The notes: generated by a model from the sequence alone, not told the origin. 64,000 nucleotides of DNA from Symsagittifera roscoffensis (GCF_963678635.1 NC_087066.1:56438312-56502311); one strand, 5' to 3'; counted from the stretch's first letter, positions 37,508 through 49,147 are shown. Made by a program: numbers and translations.

Positions 37508-38517
37508 CTGAAAAGTATACGCGGAATTTTTTTGTAATGAACTTTTCATTAAGTACTGATAATGTAAAACTCGCAAAAAAAATACGCGAAAAAAAATACT
37601 AAACCAGATGATGCGATATTTTCTTGCAAATATTTTAGGAGCTGTATCGTTGAATGAGTTCTCTATGGGGGTCAAAAATTTTTATAGGTACCGTATTGGT
37701 AGGGGAGGGGATAAACAACTTTTTGCTTTTGAATCTAATGCCTGTGATTTTACTGTTAGAACATTTGAACTCAAGTGTTTTCATTGTGTCCTTGGATTCG
37801 ACGTAATAATTTTGGGTTTGAAGTTTTTCCAAAATCTGCTTAAAAGTTTGAGGCAAAAAAAAACAGAAATTTCTGTCAAAATGGATGTAAAAATCTACTA
37901 TACACACCAATGTATATCTGGAATACGTGACAAACAGATCGAACACAGAAGAACACACCTGAAACAAGACACACAACACACATAAGAATAATTTTTTGCC
38001 AAATTTCATCTCCTTGATGCAACCCGTAGATTTTTTCTTGGAAAAATTGTTTGCAAACGCCTCCAGGCCTTTGAATTGGGTTATTAATTTAATGCCCGGG
38101 TCGAGACATGTCAGCTGTATAAAATTAGACACAGCGGACAAAAACTTAGGAAAGTGTAGGAAAGTATCAGTTGGGAGGGGGGGGGGGGCTAAAAACTTAC
38201 AAAAACTGAATAGAAATACTTACAGTAGATCACGAACTGAACTAGGCACACAGTACGAGTTGGTTTGGCCACCATTGCTCTACAAAAGCACTGATCTCAA
38301 CTATATCTCACATAATCCTAGTTGGTTTGCAAATTTAAGTTTAGTTAGTGGTAAGTTAGCGCAAATAAATGATTATTCGGGCAACTCATTGTCTTAATCG
38401 GTGATGACCTTGCTCTACCAGTATAATATCAAACAAAATTCACATTTTAGTAAATATTTCTCACTTTTTTAACTTGGGCGCCGCAGACAAAATAGGCGCC
38501 AGATCTAGCCAAAAAAG

Positions 38518-38700
38518 GTATAATAATAATACGAATAATAATAATCATAATAATCATAATAATCATAATAATCATAATAATCATAATAATAATAATCATA
38601 ATAATCATAATAATAATAATCATAATAATAATCATAATAATCATATTCATAAAAATAATAATAATATTAATAATAATAATAAAAATAACAATTATAACAA
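38518..38700 (+). repeat. AAT/ATC microsatellite
   Basis: About 180 bp of (AATAATCAT)n-like trinucleotide repeat, degrading to AATAAT at its 3' end where the R1 copy begins. It explains the Asn/His and Ile/Met homopolymer frames on the two strands. Confidence 0.95.
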
Positions 38701-38707
38701 TTATAAC

Positions 38708-39255
38708 AAGACTGCTTGTATCAGGGCGAAGCCCTTAAAGTTCCGACTGCCTTTTAACGTTTATGGAGCAGTAATAACACAAACAACACAAAAAAGATTA
38801 ATTGAAATAAAATAAAATGAAAAACTTTTTTCCTAAAATTTTTAAAATTTTTCTATGAAAATCATCCCCCCACACGCCATATTTTGTACAAAAACAATAG
38901 ATTTTGCTCCTTGTAACAAATCAATTATGGTAAAAATAAGCTTCTTTCAACCAATTTGGAACGATTTCTAAGACGGATTAAATCTCCGGTTACGCGCTAA
39001 TAGCTCGAATTATATCGCGCGTTAATTGTCCCAAATTGGTCAAAATGGCAATCTTTAAACCCTCATAATTTTACAAAAAATGATCACAGGTGAAATATCT
39101 TTTCAAATTTAAGCTCAGGACAACAATACTTTTTGAATGATATTAAAAAAAATTTGTCAAAACTGGCTAGTTAAAAAGTCGAAATTTGTCTGAAGAAAAA
39201 AAAATCCACCCCGAGCACAAATATTCCGTTACTTTCGTATCGAAAGTCGGAACAA
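38708..39255 (+). repeat. Repeat family R1, long copy
   Basis: The most complete R1 copy seen: head with TATCAGGGCGAAGCCCT, GTTCCGACTGCC, then CACACGCCAT, TTGCTCCTTGTAACAAATC, GGAACGATTTCTAAGACG, the GCGCGTTAA motif, ATGGCAATCTTTAAACCCTC, a Lys/Phe-biased A/T stretch, CGAGCACAAATATTCCGTTA and the tail GTCGGAACAA. It is inserted at the end of an ATC/ATA microsatellite. No ORF, so non-autonomous. Confidence 0.88.
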
Positions 39256-39259
39256 ATAT

Positions 39260-41790
39260 TTTTATTTTCCAGCCAAAACTTATAATATATGTTCAATGAA
39301 AATGTACGTTAACAATTAATTTCGGCTTGAGAGAAAACCAAAAAGGCATTAACTTGTCGGGTGCCATCTTCATGAGCAAAATCTATTCATCTACTTTTTC
39401 ATCTTGTACGCCTTGTCTACTTTTTGTACGCCTTGTCTACTTTTTGTACGCCTTGTCTATTTTCATCTTGTCTACTTTCTTATCTGGCGAAATCTATTCA
39501 TATACTTTTTTTTATTTTGTTCGATTATCTTGTAAGCCATCTGTTTTCATGTCAAAAATCGATATAACCCCCCATAATATACACCAACAAAGATATCTAT
39601 GAAAAAAATAAAAGTCATAATCTTGGTAAAAACTGTAAATTACTCACAGGCGAAGAGGAGCCTACCGAAAAAAATTAACATGTTTTCAAGAAACTTATTT
39701 GAAAAAATAAAATTTGCCCAAAACGCACTCCACCTATTCACAACTAGATAAGCTATTTTCGGTAAACTAGACATAACTTTTGGTATTTGAAAGCATAATT
39801 TAATTTCATAAAATACGCAAAACTAAAACATTAAAAAATCAACTTTAAAACAACCCCTGAGCAATTTGTGAACTTTGTTCCAGTCTTTAAGTTTTCGTCT
39901 TTTCTCACACACTGTTCTTCGTTCACCAGAAAATTCATTTGTTACGACCTTGGTTTCTCTCGCCATGAGTTCTAGCGAGAACATTTTAAGAAGATTAAAA
40001 ATTTTTGAGATGCTCAGTAATGCCGTTTCGAAAAAACCTCCGGGCGTAGTTCGATCTGCTTTAAAAAGTCGAGCCTTCCAGTGACGAAAAAAACGAATGA
40101 ATATAAAGTATCGCCATTCAATCGCAAATCATCGTTTTAACCAATTGAAAAGCGCTAAAATTGTAAATTCACTATATTCAGGATTAACTGCGTGTCCTCA
40201 TTTTAAGAATAATTTGCAAACCCGGAAGCAATTCTAACAGAACTTTTTCAGCCAATGGCTCGTTAAACATTATTATAATGTTCGATATTTTAAGCGCACG
40301 GAAAAACTTATGAAGTAAAAAAATGACACCGAAATTCAAACCGATATAGTGACAACCAAAAATATCAAGTCGAAAAAATAATTGCTGAAAATTAAACTGT
40401 TTCTGGTGAAATTTGAGGAGGCTGCTTCGAAAAAAAGCTCTCAAGGAACACTGCAATTTTGATTTTTCAAGCGATGAAGTGAACAAAACGTTCGTTCTTA
40501 TTTCTGCCGTTTTTCAACAAGTAATAGAAATTCGCGTTTAAGTTTTGACATACGACTAATAAAACTGTTCGTTAGAATATAGCCGGATTAAAAACCGTAT
40601 TTTTTTTTCATTTCCTCATTAGCCTTTGAATTAGAGGTGTTCTCATTGCCAAAAATCCATCTGAACATCAGAAGCTTTTTGTAATTTTAGAATTTTTGAG
40701 TTTTAGCTGAAAAGCTAAGAAGCTAAATAACACCTTTAGAATTCCCTTCAAATAAAAGTAATGTATTATATTTGATATATAATAATAATAATTGTCGTTT
40801 CTGCGATTCGCAAAGGATCTATGAAAGGCCATCCAACCTATCTAAGCATAGTCCGTTTTTTTCTTATTTCCCAACGTTCCAAGCTATTTTGTTGAGCGAA
40901 GCTCTTTTTTTCCGAATCCTGGCCGTTTTTTTGCGTCTAGAACTTTCACGTGGTACCACTATTGCAGACGAAATTGGTCAGGCTGTGGTAGAACTGAAGC
41001 TAGAGTTCAAGTGAGAGCTCGTCCTCACACACTATCATTGCCATGGCAGGTGATCGATTACATGATCTGACGATCTAATGTGAACGCCTTACACTCACCA
41101 AACTCTTGACGTTCTCGGACAATATACGCGCATTTTCCCCTTTTGTTCTTTATTTTGGTCGCTGCAGCTGCTTCTTTTTAGCCTCCATGGCCGGCTTTTT
41201 TTCCTCGCTCGCTCACATTTTGCTGCGGATGCACGCCTACTCGTTCCTTTCTTTTTCTCCTTTCACGTTTTGTTCTCGCATCTCCCTTCCTTTCGCTATG
41301 TCGCTACTCAAGGAATGGTCTTGAAAGAATACGGAACATTGGCGATTCGTCCTGCACTTACTTTTCCGCAATAGCTTTTTTGTAACCAATTCGGGTTTCA
41401 CAGGCTGCTCAGTCGCCTTTTTCTTCCATCGCTTTGATTCGAAATCCTCCTTTGACTTCGGGACAATAGCTGCTGCTCCGGGAGCTCTTTTCTTTGAATC
41501 ATTCGGGGGTTTTCAACGCCATGTATTTTTTTCAAGTATAACACTGTTCTTCTACGTGATCTTATGTTTATTTTAGTTATCAATTTTCGACTTAGTTAGA
41601 TGTTCCCTTGTCAGATTTACCTAACCCCTCTGCTGGAATACGAACTCGTCCCGGTCAGTTGTTTGTCAGAGAATGTCACCTGCTACATCATTGTCTTCAT
41701 CTGACCAACATGGCCAGCTCGTATAGTTTTGCCCACTCGTATAAGCATGATTGTTTCTGTTTAATGAGCTTAGCCCAATTTAAAATTCTA
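39260..41790. other. Intergenic or intronic stretch without recognisable genes
   Basis: Holds the 20-bp tandem repeat, AT-rich sequence and a C/T-rich patch (41100-41600) resembling the block at 29.6-33 kb. A minus-strand frame at 40486-40184 has no recognisable motif. It should include the missing first exon(s) of the TMEM272-like gene, unless that exon lies closer to 37.6-38.4 kb. Confidence 0.4.
39405..39480 (+). repeat. 20-bp tandem repeat
   Basis: Three copies of GTACGCCTTGTCTACTTTTT in tandem with partial copies at both ends (CATCTTGTCTACTTT). Confidence 0.9.
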
Positions 41791-41793
41791 AAT

Positions 41794-42232
41794 CAGGGGC
41801 GGATCTATGAATTTTCTCAAGAGGGGGGCGGATTTTCAAAAAATTTTCGAAAATTTTGACGACCTTTTTTTTGGGTGGACCAAATTGATTTTCCGAGCTC
41901 TCCTAAAGCACTAAAAAGACGCTGTTTTGGCCCAATTTTCTGCGCCGCCGGCAAATTTTTCAAAAATAGGTAAAAAAAACCGTTTTTGGGCACTTTTTAG
42001 AAAATTTTGACAAAAAAATTGCATGTTTTTTTGGCGCGCGCTTCCTCTCAAAATGAGTATATATTGGTGCCGAAGGCGCCTGTAGAAAGATTTTAGGGTC
42101 GATCTGACAAAAACGAATTTCTTAAAAAGTACCAAAGGGGGACCCTTTGGGTCGGCAGGGGGTCGAATCCCTGAGGGGGAGGGGCGTTCGTATCCACCGC
42201 CCCCGCCCCCCTCCCCCCTAAATCCGCCCCTG
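41794..42232 (+). mobile_element. hAT-type MITE, copy 1
   Basis: 439 bp with terminal inverted repeats CAGGGGCGGATCTA / CAGGGGCGGATTTA, the CAG(N)GGCGGA start typical of hAT non-autonomous elements. Both ends have G-rich runs (AGGGGGGCGG inside the 5' end, C-rich inside the 3' end). The flanks (TTCTAAAT and AGCTAAAT) share six of eight bases, compatible with an aged 8-bp target duplication. No transposase ORF. Confidence 0.85.
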
Positions 42233-42764
42233 AGCTAAATCCGCCCGAGCTAAACAAACTTTTTGTCAGATTGTTGATCTAGGCAGTTAGATATCATTTT
42301 CGTATTATGAGCTCGTATTTGGGAATTCTCCGTACCTAACTTTTTTAATTTTTCAAAACGGTTCGAAATATTAGTTCGGTGTACATATTGATTTTTGTAA
42401 CACACCTGAAGAAAAGTTCAAATATGTTAATATGAGCTTCGAGTTTTTTAAAATCACTTTTTGCTTTTCTGTTCCGCAGGTGTAGTGAGAACTTATTTGG
42501 GACTTATTTGGGGCGTTTTATTCAGGCATAATCAAGTACCACAAACGGAAGTCAGACTGAGACAAGTGCTATGTCATTTTGAAGCCCGGTCAACCCAATA
42601 TCGGGCTGTATTAACTAATTTTTAGTGCCATGAAAAAATCGCTGCAACTATTTGGCTTTTTGGATTAAGGTTGATTTATTGCCATGTTCTAATCCCCAAC
42701 CAAGCAAATATCTACACTAACTTTTCCCACAGTAGTTACTTTTCCTTAAACACTTTTTTCAGTG

Positions 42765-42810
42765 ATGGTATCTATTAAAGGATATCCATCTCCATAAACG
42801 ACTAACTCAA
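42765..42810 (-). repeat. Dispersed repeat R3, short relic
   Basis: GATGGTATCTATTAAAGGAT and the following CCATCTCCATA match the core around 21286-21320 (TATGGTATCTACTAAAGAAT...CTCCACCCCTA). Only about 40 bp are convincingly shared. Confidence 0.5.
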
Positions 42811-43898
42811 CTGTTAAACTAATAATATATCCCTTAATTTTATGAGTAGCAACATTTCTTTCTTTATTATAGAAGGGGTAAATACAATAAGAGATCCAAA
42901 AGTGAGTTAATTTAATCTAAATGACCCTGATATGGAAAAACTTCCATAAAATGGAAGTTAAATGGAGCCCTTACTTTTATTTCAGTCAATGTCATACCAT
43001 CAAAAGATTCGTCCATTAGTATAAACGGATACTCACTACATTTAAATCGAATGCATTCGAATGCATTAAATTATAAATAAAATTATGTTCAACCAATTTC
43101 TTATTGATTTTAGCGCATCAACAGAAAAAAAAACTCGCATCACTAACCATCTTCATTGCAGTGCAAAGGTTTTGCAAGTAAACTGTCTGGTGAAAAATCC
43201 GATCCGACGAAGATGTTTAGTTCATCAATTTGGGTGAAATAAACGTCGGTCAGGGGTGCACTTAGGAGAGGTCATGCTCTAAGGAATTTGAAACTGCCCC
43301 AGCCATAGAGTCTTCTCTTTGCTACTATTTTACCTATATTTTTTTTTAGCTTACCGGTCGTAATAATTTCTCTAAAGGCGCGTTTAGTGCCAATAAATAT
43401 TAAATTTGTGGGGAAAAATTCGACTGCGGATTGCAACTTTTGCTTGAAGATCATATCGGAAAACAAATGACTTGGTCGACTTTGAAAAAAGAACATTTTA
43501 AATAATTTTGTATTGATAATCCATGGTGACGGGAAAAAGTTTAGCACAGCTTTAAGCATAAAAGCTTTCCAAAAAAAAATTTAAGAATTTTTAGTAACTC
43601 AACTTTAAATTCAGAGGCGATTAGTTTTTTTGGGAAAACAAAATAATCGCAAAAAGCTGTGATTGCGATTAAAAATCACTGTTTTGCGATTGGCAAGGAT
43701 TAGTGAATGAGGCAAATTGACTAGTTTATTCTACTCATCTGTATTTTATAGAGTACATGACCATTATGTTACATCAGCGCGTCTTCTGACTATTATGACC
43801 ATCATATTATGTCAACACATCTTATCTCATTTTCAGCTGCAAAGCACTTGACTTGCTCTTCTGCAATCTAGAGAAATAGCGAAAAGTAAACAAGCACC

Positions 43899-46800
43899 AT
43901 GGTATTATTTTCAGCCCAAATGATAGTAGCAGTAAGTGTCTCTTAATTCTTCTTGAAATGCGTTTGTTTCATTAATTAAGTTTGATTGATTAAATCGTTG
44001 CCAGGTAATTGTTGCGCTGTTTCCAGCATCAGGAGCAATTTCAAAATGCGGAAGCATTAAAGAAAGTTTCCTGGATGCAAATTATGACTTCGATCTCAAA
44101 AATTTTGTCAGCTGTATCGAATCCCGGGTAAGTCTTTACAGTAGTTTAACAATACGACAACTGATTTATCGATGAGAATCATAACAAAACCCGTAAAGCT
44201 GTGATTTGAGCTCCGAAAAAAATTCTCTACGACTATTCAAACTCAAATTTAGGGATAAGGCTCTAACCCAGGGCGGTTTTACAAAATCAAAGACCGCTAA
44301 TTTTGATCAAAGACCGCTAAATTTGATTGTTGGTAACTAGTTTTGTGAAGCCTCTACAAGCTAATTGTCAAATTTAGGGATAAGGCTCTAACCCAGGGCG
44401 GTTTTACAAAATCAAAGACCGCTAATTTTAAACAACAAACAATTAAATAAGCCTAATTCCAGCAGGTCGTTAATTTTTTGGTCGGCAGGGGGGAGAATTC
44501 CTGAGGAGAAGCGTCCGCCCCCCCCCCCCCCCGCCCCTCCTAAATCCGCTGCTGTTTTCAAGTAAATTTGATTGTTGGTAACTAGTTTTGTGAAGCCTCT
44601 ATAAGCTAATTGTCAAATTTAGGTATAAAGCTCTAACCCAGGGCGGTTTTACAAAATCAAAGACCGCTAATTTTAAACAACAAACAATTAAATAAGCCTA
44701 ATTCCAGCAGGTCGTTAATTTCCTGCAGAAAAAAAAATATTTTTCAAGCAGGCGCGGATCTAGGAAGTTCTCGAGGGGGGGGGGGCGGATTTTCAAACAT
44801 TTTTTGAAAATTTTGACTACCTTTTTTTAGGTCAACCAAATTGATTTTCTGAGCTCCCCCAAATCACTATAAAGACCCTAATTTGGCAAAATTTTCTGTT
44901 CCGCAGGCAAATTTGTGAAAAAAACAGGCCAAAAAAGGCGTTTTTATGCACCTTTTGGAAAATGTCGACCAAAAAATCGCGTTTTTTTGGCGCGCTCCTC
45001 CCTCAAAATTAGTATAGGTTGGCGCCAAAGGCGCCTTTGGAACATTTTTAAGGTCAGTCGGCCAAAAATGGATATAGTACAAATGGGGGACCCTTTGGGT
45101 CGGCAGGGGGGCGAATTCCTGAGGAGAAGCGTCCGCCCCCCCCCCGCCCCCCCCCCCGCCCCTCCTAAATCCGCTGCTGTTTTCAAGTAAATTTGATTGT
45201 TGGTAACTAGTTTTGTGAAGCCTCTATAAGCTAATTGTCCAAGAAAAACATTCAAAAATTTAAAAAAAAACCAAAACAATTTCGGACAAAATTGTGCTGA
45301 AATTTTGCCAAAACAACTGTTATTGCTGCAATCCACGCTCTGTTATTCGGAATGTGCAAGAAAAGAGTGACATCAATTTTTGTCATTTTCTTGAAGAAAA
45401 TAGGTGTCGATCTTTCCAACCGACTTGAATGGAGACCCCTTCACCTCACTGCCAATTTCGGAGATCTAGAGGGGAGCTCGAAGCTGCTTCAGTTTGGTGC
45501 GGATCCGGCACCACAGAATATGAGGGCGTCTACACCCTTGCATATTGGTCAGTTACTCGTTCAATTTTTGTACTCTTACCAGCGTCGATGATAATTAGTG
45601 TCGGTTTTTTAACTTGTGTTTTGCTATATTACAACAATTTTGAATTTTATATATATATTCAACAAAAAAATTGTACGTTTCCGTAGAATGCAATACTTTT
45701 GATACCAGGTGTATCCGGAAGGTCTTCAACATTGACAATCCAAAAAACGAGTTTTGAAACGAGTTTTATATATATTTTCAACAAAAAAATAGTACGTTTC
45801 CGTAGAATGCAATACTTTTGATACCAGGTGTATCCGAAAGGTCTTCAACATTGACAATCCAAAAAAAAACTTACAAACATAGGCACCAGACAAACTCAAG
45901 AAAAGTTTCTTTTCAGAAAAGTATACAGACTTGAAGCTCTTCCAATTATATAATTGCCCTTTAGAAACTCAGCAAATCGCGGATCTTTTTACTTATTCCG
46001 CCAAAATTTCGTTTGCGGTTTTTAATATTCAATGTATAAATGATGAAAACAACATACAGATAGCACTGGTTGATTTGGTTAACGGGATCACTTTATTTAT
46101 TCTTAAGCCGACTTCTGACAAGGCCGAACTGTGAGCAGATACGGTGGTCGTTTTTTTTCTTAGAGCTGTTTTCTGTGTCTTTTTACTAGTCTGGGTAAGA
46201 ATCTGGAGCGTATTTGAAAAAAAATTTGAGTAGTATATCAAACATTTTTCATTTTATGTCAATTCAGCTTATTTTTAATTCGACTTAAAATTGTGAACAA
46301 AACATCTTGAGTTGGTACTGAAATTTGATTGGCTCATTCTAGCCAATCAAAGTAAAGCAAAATAAATTCAACGTAAGATGTTGAAAAAATGATTTTTGGG
46401 AATAAGTAAGAAGACCCATGTAAGCTTCAAAAAAATCAAATAAACTCAAAAAAACTTCTTAAATTCTTATTATGAATCTCAAAAAAAAAGAAAAGCGACT
46501 AATTTTTAATCCAAGTCATTTCCAGCTTTCTAATCTTAAACTAATCAATTAAAAAGTCAACACTGCTGCAACTTTTCATTTAAAAAATTTAATTATAAAA
46601 AGTGTTTCTTTTAGTAAAAACTCTTCCAAAACGCTGCAAAAAATTGTTCTTAAAATTAACTATAGAGCAAAAAACAGAGGCAAAGCTATGCTTCGCAACC
46701 ACTAGCGAGAATACGACAAAAAGCAGCTTTATACAGTACAATAACAAAGAGTATAAAGAAGCCTCGGTTTAGCAAAAAATCGTCGACGTCTGAAAGTCGA

Positions 46801-49032
46801 ACATGCAATTTTGAGATTAGGAGTCACACACACTAACCACTCAGCCAGGGAACCTTCTTAGTAGAATGAAGATTGAACAATAGCCACAAAAAAGGCAGAG
46901 AACAGATGCTACGCAATTTCCAATGCTATAGTGAAATTTCCAAAAAAGTGAACACTTTTAATGAAAACTTTTACTTCCGAGTTGGGTTAGAAAAAAATAG
47001 AGAATGTTCTTAATCATACGCTAAGCTGACGCTAGTGTAATTAGGTTGAAAACAGAAAACCCTATGCATACTAGAAAATATGATACAAGCACATTGAAAC
47101 GGGGAGTAAGAACTCTACATAACATTCGCCATTACTTTTTAATGCAGCGCAGACAAGTCGCAGGGCGGTTTGCAGGGCAGACAAGTCTTAATTAAAAAAT
47201 TAATTCATTGCTTACAAACAAGTATTTAAGAACAAGGAAAATATGAAACAAAGCACTTTGAAACTGGGAGTAAAAACTAGATAACATTAGCCCTTACTTT
47301 TTAATGCAGCTAAGGCAGTTTGCAGCTCAGACAGTTGTCAATTAATTAATGCAGCGCAGACAGTTTGCAGCTCAGACGTAAATAATTAAATGTTTAATTT
47401 ATTGCTTACGAACAAGAAATAAAGAACAGAAAAAGAACCAAAACATGTTTTGATAACAATTTTCAAAATAGGACACTATATTCGGGTAACTTTCAAACAT
47501 ATTATTTAGGCCATAAACTTTTTTTAGAAACATCAAGGAAAAACAGACGTGAAAATTTCAAACAATACCAGACAAGCAAACACATTCAATTTTGCATCAA
47601 AATTTTAGTCCATTTTAATAATTTTTATGTCTTGCAAAACACTTTTTTTCAATCTTTGAAATTGAGTTTTAGAAAACAGTGGCAATTATCCCAAAAAATT
47701 GTTAATAAAACTGCAAAAAAATGCTCCTTTTGTGAAAAAGACAGCAAGTCTTTGCAAAAAATGGTTCTTGCTGAAATTCTAGGCATTATTTAATGCTGAA
47801 GCAAATATAGGTGAGGCTTTGTACTATTCTACGATATCCATTTGTCGCTCGTCGACGCTGCATTTTTCCTAAAGCCGCCATTGGTGCTAGTATATGTTAA
47901 CTTTGAGGGGTAGCGCGTGCCAAACAATGGAATTTCTTAGTCAAAATCTTACAAAGAGTGCCCAAAAACGGCTATTTTATCCTTTTGAAAAAAATTGATA
48001 GTTTTATCTCTAGCGAGCGTAGCATTATGATATGAATTTTTTTGTCTTATTTTACTCGCAAATAGAAGTGATGGTTTGGCGGCCCTTTTGGTGTGTTTAC
48101 CAACATTGGAAATTTAAAAACTTCAGATACTTTCAAATTTCCAATGTTGGTGAATACACCAAAATGGCCGCCGAACTATCACTTCTTTTTAAAGGAAATT
48201 AAAAAAAAATGATTTATATTCAAATCATAATGCTACGCTAGCTAGAGTTAAAACTATCTTTTAAAATTTTACGACCTATACAAGTGTTTCCACTCCTTTC
48301 ACTGACTTTAAAAGCCGGAATTTTTGAATTGAACGAGATATTTTAGCTAAAACTCCAATCAGGTTTCTTCAACGATTTTATACATTGAAAACTTTGAAAA
48401 TTGATTTAAAATTCAAATCGATTTAAAAGCATGATTTTGTGAAGATGTTTCCTAAATGAGGCAAACAAGTCAGTTAACTTTAGACAAATGCCCGAAACGT
48501 TGAAAAATTAAAAAATTTTCTGCTACGGGAGATATCATACCTCATTAAAAAGTGCAATTCAAAAAAATAAACTTGTCAAACGGAAGAAAAGTTCAGTTGA
48601 TAATTATCGAATGTTAGCCATCGCAAGATTAAAGAGCCCAAAAGTCAAACCACTAAAATGAAATTAAGTGCGTGAAAAACAATGAAACACGACCTAAATA
48701 CGTATCTTCATTTTGTTCATTGACACTTCGTTTAAAAAAAAAACCAATTTCAAATTTCAGCTGCTTTCCAGAATTATAACGGAATCGTCAAACTACTTGC
48801 TCAGAACAAAGACACACTTAACAAAGTGGACTTTCTCGGAAACTCTGCTTTACACCTGGCAGTGCAGAACAAACAGAAAGAAACCATGAATATTCTACTG
48901 GACGCGGGTGCAGACCCATACCTGGTCAATCAGAGGGCCCTCAGTCCGATTTCTCTGTCATGCACACTCAAGGATCGAGAGGTTATCAAAGTGTTCAACT
49001 TGAACGAAAATATATGTTCGAGAGATGAATAA
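43899..49032 (+). CDS. Small ankyrin-repeat protein with N-terminal signal-like segment, 4 exons
   Basis: Exons 43899-43931, 44005-44127, 45397-45547 and 48761-49032 join in frame (phases 0, 0, 1) to give 192 aa. ACCATGG gives a good start context. Residues 1-22 (MVLFSAQMIVAVIVALFPAS...) look like a cleavable signal peptide split by intron 1. A degenerate ankyrin helix pair follows (about residues 30-52), then repeats with the WRPLHLTA, STPLHIAA and NSALHLAV signatures (from about residues 63, 96 and 130) and LLDAGADP. The protein ends in SRDE just before TAA. AATAAA signals lie at 49138-49147. Ankyrin repeats mediate protein binding and are mostly cytosolic, so a signal peptide would be unusual. 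The partner is unknown. Exons 3 and 4 are very secure. Exons 1-2 depend on choosing the acceptor at 44003-44004, which keeps the ankyrin frame open; the alternative acceptor about 24 bases downstream breaks it. The 3.2-kb last intron is full of repeats. Confidence 0.82.
44480..44560 (+). mobile_element. hAT MITE, internally deleted copy (right end only)
   Basis: GGTCGGCAGGGGGGAGAATT, AGAAGCGTCCGCC and the C-run lead to CCTCCTAAATCCGCTGCTG followed by TTTTCAAG, the same right end and target site as copy 2. It therefore came from duplication of the copy-2 locus, not from a separate insertion. Confidence 0.88.
44749..45179 (+). mobile_element. hAT-type MITE, copy 2, with exact 8-bp target duplication
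   Basis: 431 bp, clearly homologous to 41794-42232, with ends CAGGCGCGGATCTAGG and (reverse complement) CAGCAGCGGATTTAGG. It is flanked on both sides by TTTTCAAG (44741-44748 and 45180-45187), an exact 8-bp target-site duplication as expected for hAT. It lies in intron 2 of the ankyrin gene. Confidence 0.95.
45650..45870 (+). repeat. ~118-bp near-identical tandem duplication
   Basis: A block from TATATATTCAACAAAAAAAT through CGTTTCCGTAGAATGC, GATACCAGGTGTATCCG and CTTCAACATTGACAATCC to AAAAAA occurs at 45650-45747 and 45768-45867 with only a few mismatches, so it is recent. It lies in the last intron of the ankyrin gene. Confidence 0.92.
46675..47005 (-). repeat. tRNA-headed SINE, copy in ankyrin intron
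   Basis: The tRNA-like part (46787-46854), read on the minus strand, has a box-A-like TGGCTGAGTGG and a box-B-like GTTCGACTTTC at tRNA-like spacing. Flanking body sequence (CTATGCTTCGCAACCACTAG; AACACTTTTAATGAAAACTT; CGAGTTGGGTTAGAAAA) is shared with 53510-53910. Confidence 0.72.
47090..47415. repeat. Tandem duplication, ~175-bp unit
   Basis: Unit motifs GAAAC.GGGAGTAA.AACT, ATAACATT.GCC.TTACTT, TTTTAATGCAGC, GCAGACA, and ATTGCTTACAAACAAG occur twice (47097-47245 and 47266-47412), with an extra short internal repeat of GCAG..CAGACAGTTTGCAG in the second. Located in the last intron of the ankyrin gene. Confidence 0.8.
47997..48258. mobile_element. 262-bp foldback (palindromic) element
   Basis: The left arm begins GATAGTTTTATCTCTAGCG and contains ATTGGAAATTTAAAAAC. 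The right arm is its near-complete reverse complement, ending CTAGAGTTAAAACTATC. The arms (about 125 bp) meet near 48125-48135 with almost no spacer, and both contain the AGTGAT...GGCGGCC and GTGT(T)(T)ACCAACATTGGAAA blocks. A foldback MITE is the simplest reading. Confidence 0.9.
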
Positions 49033-49137
49033 GAACACTATCATCTTATTCTTATAGATCTTGTCCATCTCTGATTTCAAAAAATTGTACATGAAAAAAA
49101 AAACGGTTTTGAATGTAATGCAAATTTTACAAATGAT

Positions 49138-49147
49138 AATAAATAAA
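49138..49147 (+). promoter_or_regulatory. Overlapping polyadenylation signals of the ankyrin gene
   Basis: Two overlapping AATAAA hexamers lie about 106 bp after the ankyrin stop codon. They fall between the two convergent genes, 55 bp from the stop of the peroxisomal enzyme gene on the other strand, so the two 3' UTRs probably overlap. Confidence 0.6.

Larger units (their letters stand above)
44250..45240 (+). repeat. Local tandem duplications around the hAT insertion
   Basis: Block a (ATAAGGCTCTAACCCAGGGC... to GACCGCTAATTTT) occurs at about 44254, 44381 and 44625. Block b (GATTGTTGGTAACTAGTTTT ... CTAATTGTC) occurs at about 44325, 44570 and 45192. Block c (AACAACAAACAATTAAATAA ... AGGTCGTTAATTT) occurs at about 44430 and 44675. 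The order a-b-a-c-(deleted hAT)-b-a-c-(full hAT)-b implies duplication after the hAT insertion, then loss of most of one hAT copy. Confidence 0.85.

Noticed and set aside
37635-38141. 168-aa minus-strand ORF just upstream of the TMEM272-like exon
   Set aside because: AT-driven composition, no motif, and its frame does not lead into the exon at 37507; considered as the missing first exon but it lacks a suitable phase-1 donor.
38447-38815. Asn/His-rich plus-strand and Ile/Met-rich minus-strand ORFs
   Set aside because: Produced entirely by the AAT/ATC microsatellite.
44867-45336. ORFs of 71-130 aa around the hAT element
   Set aside because: Generated by the G/C-rich termini of the MITE; identical frames recur in the other copy.
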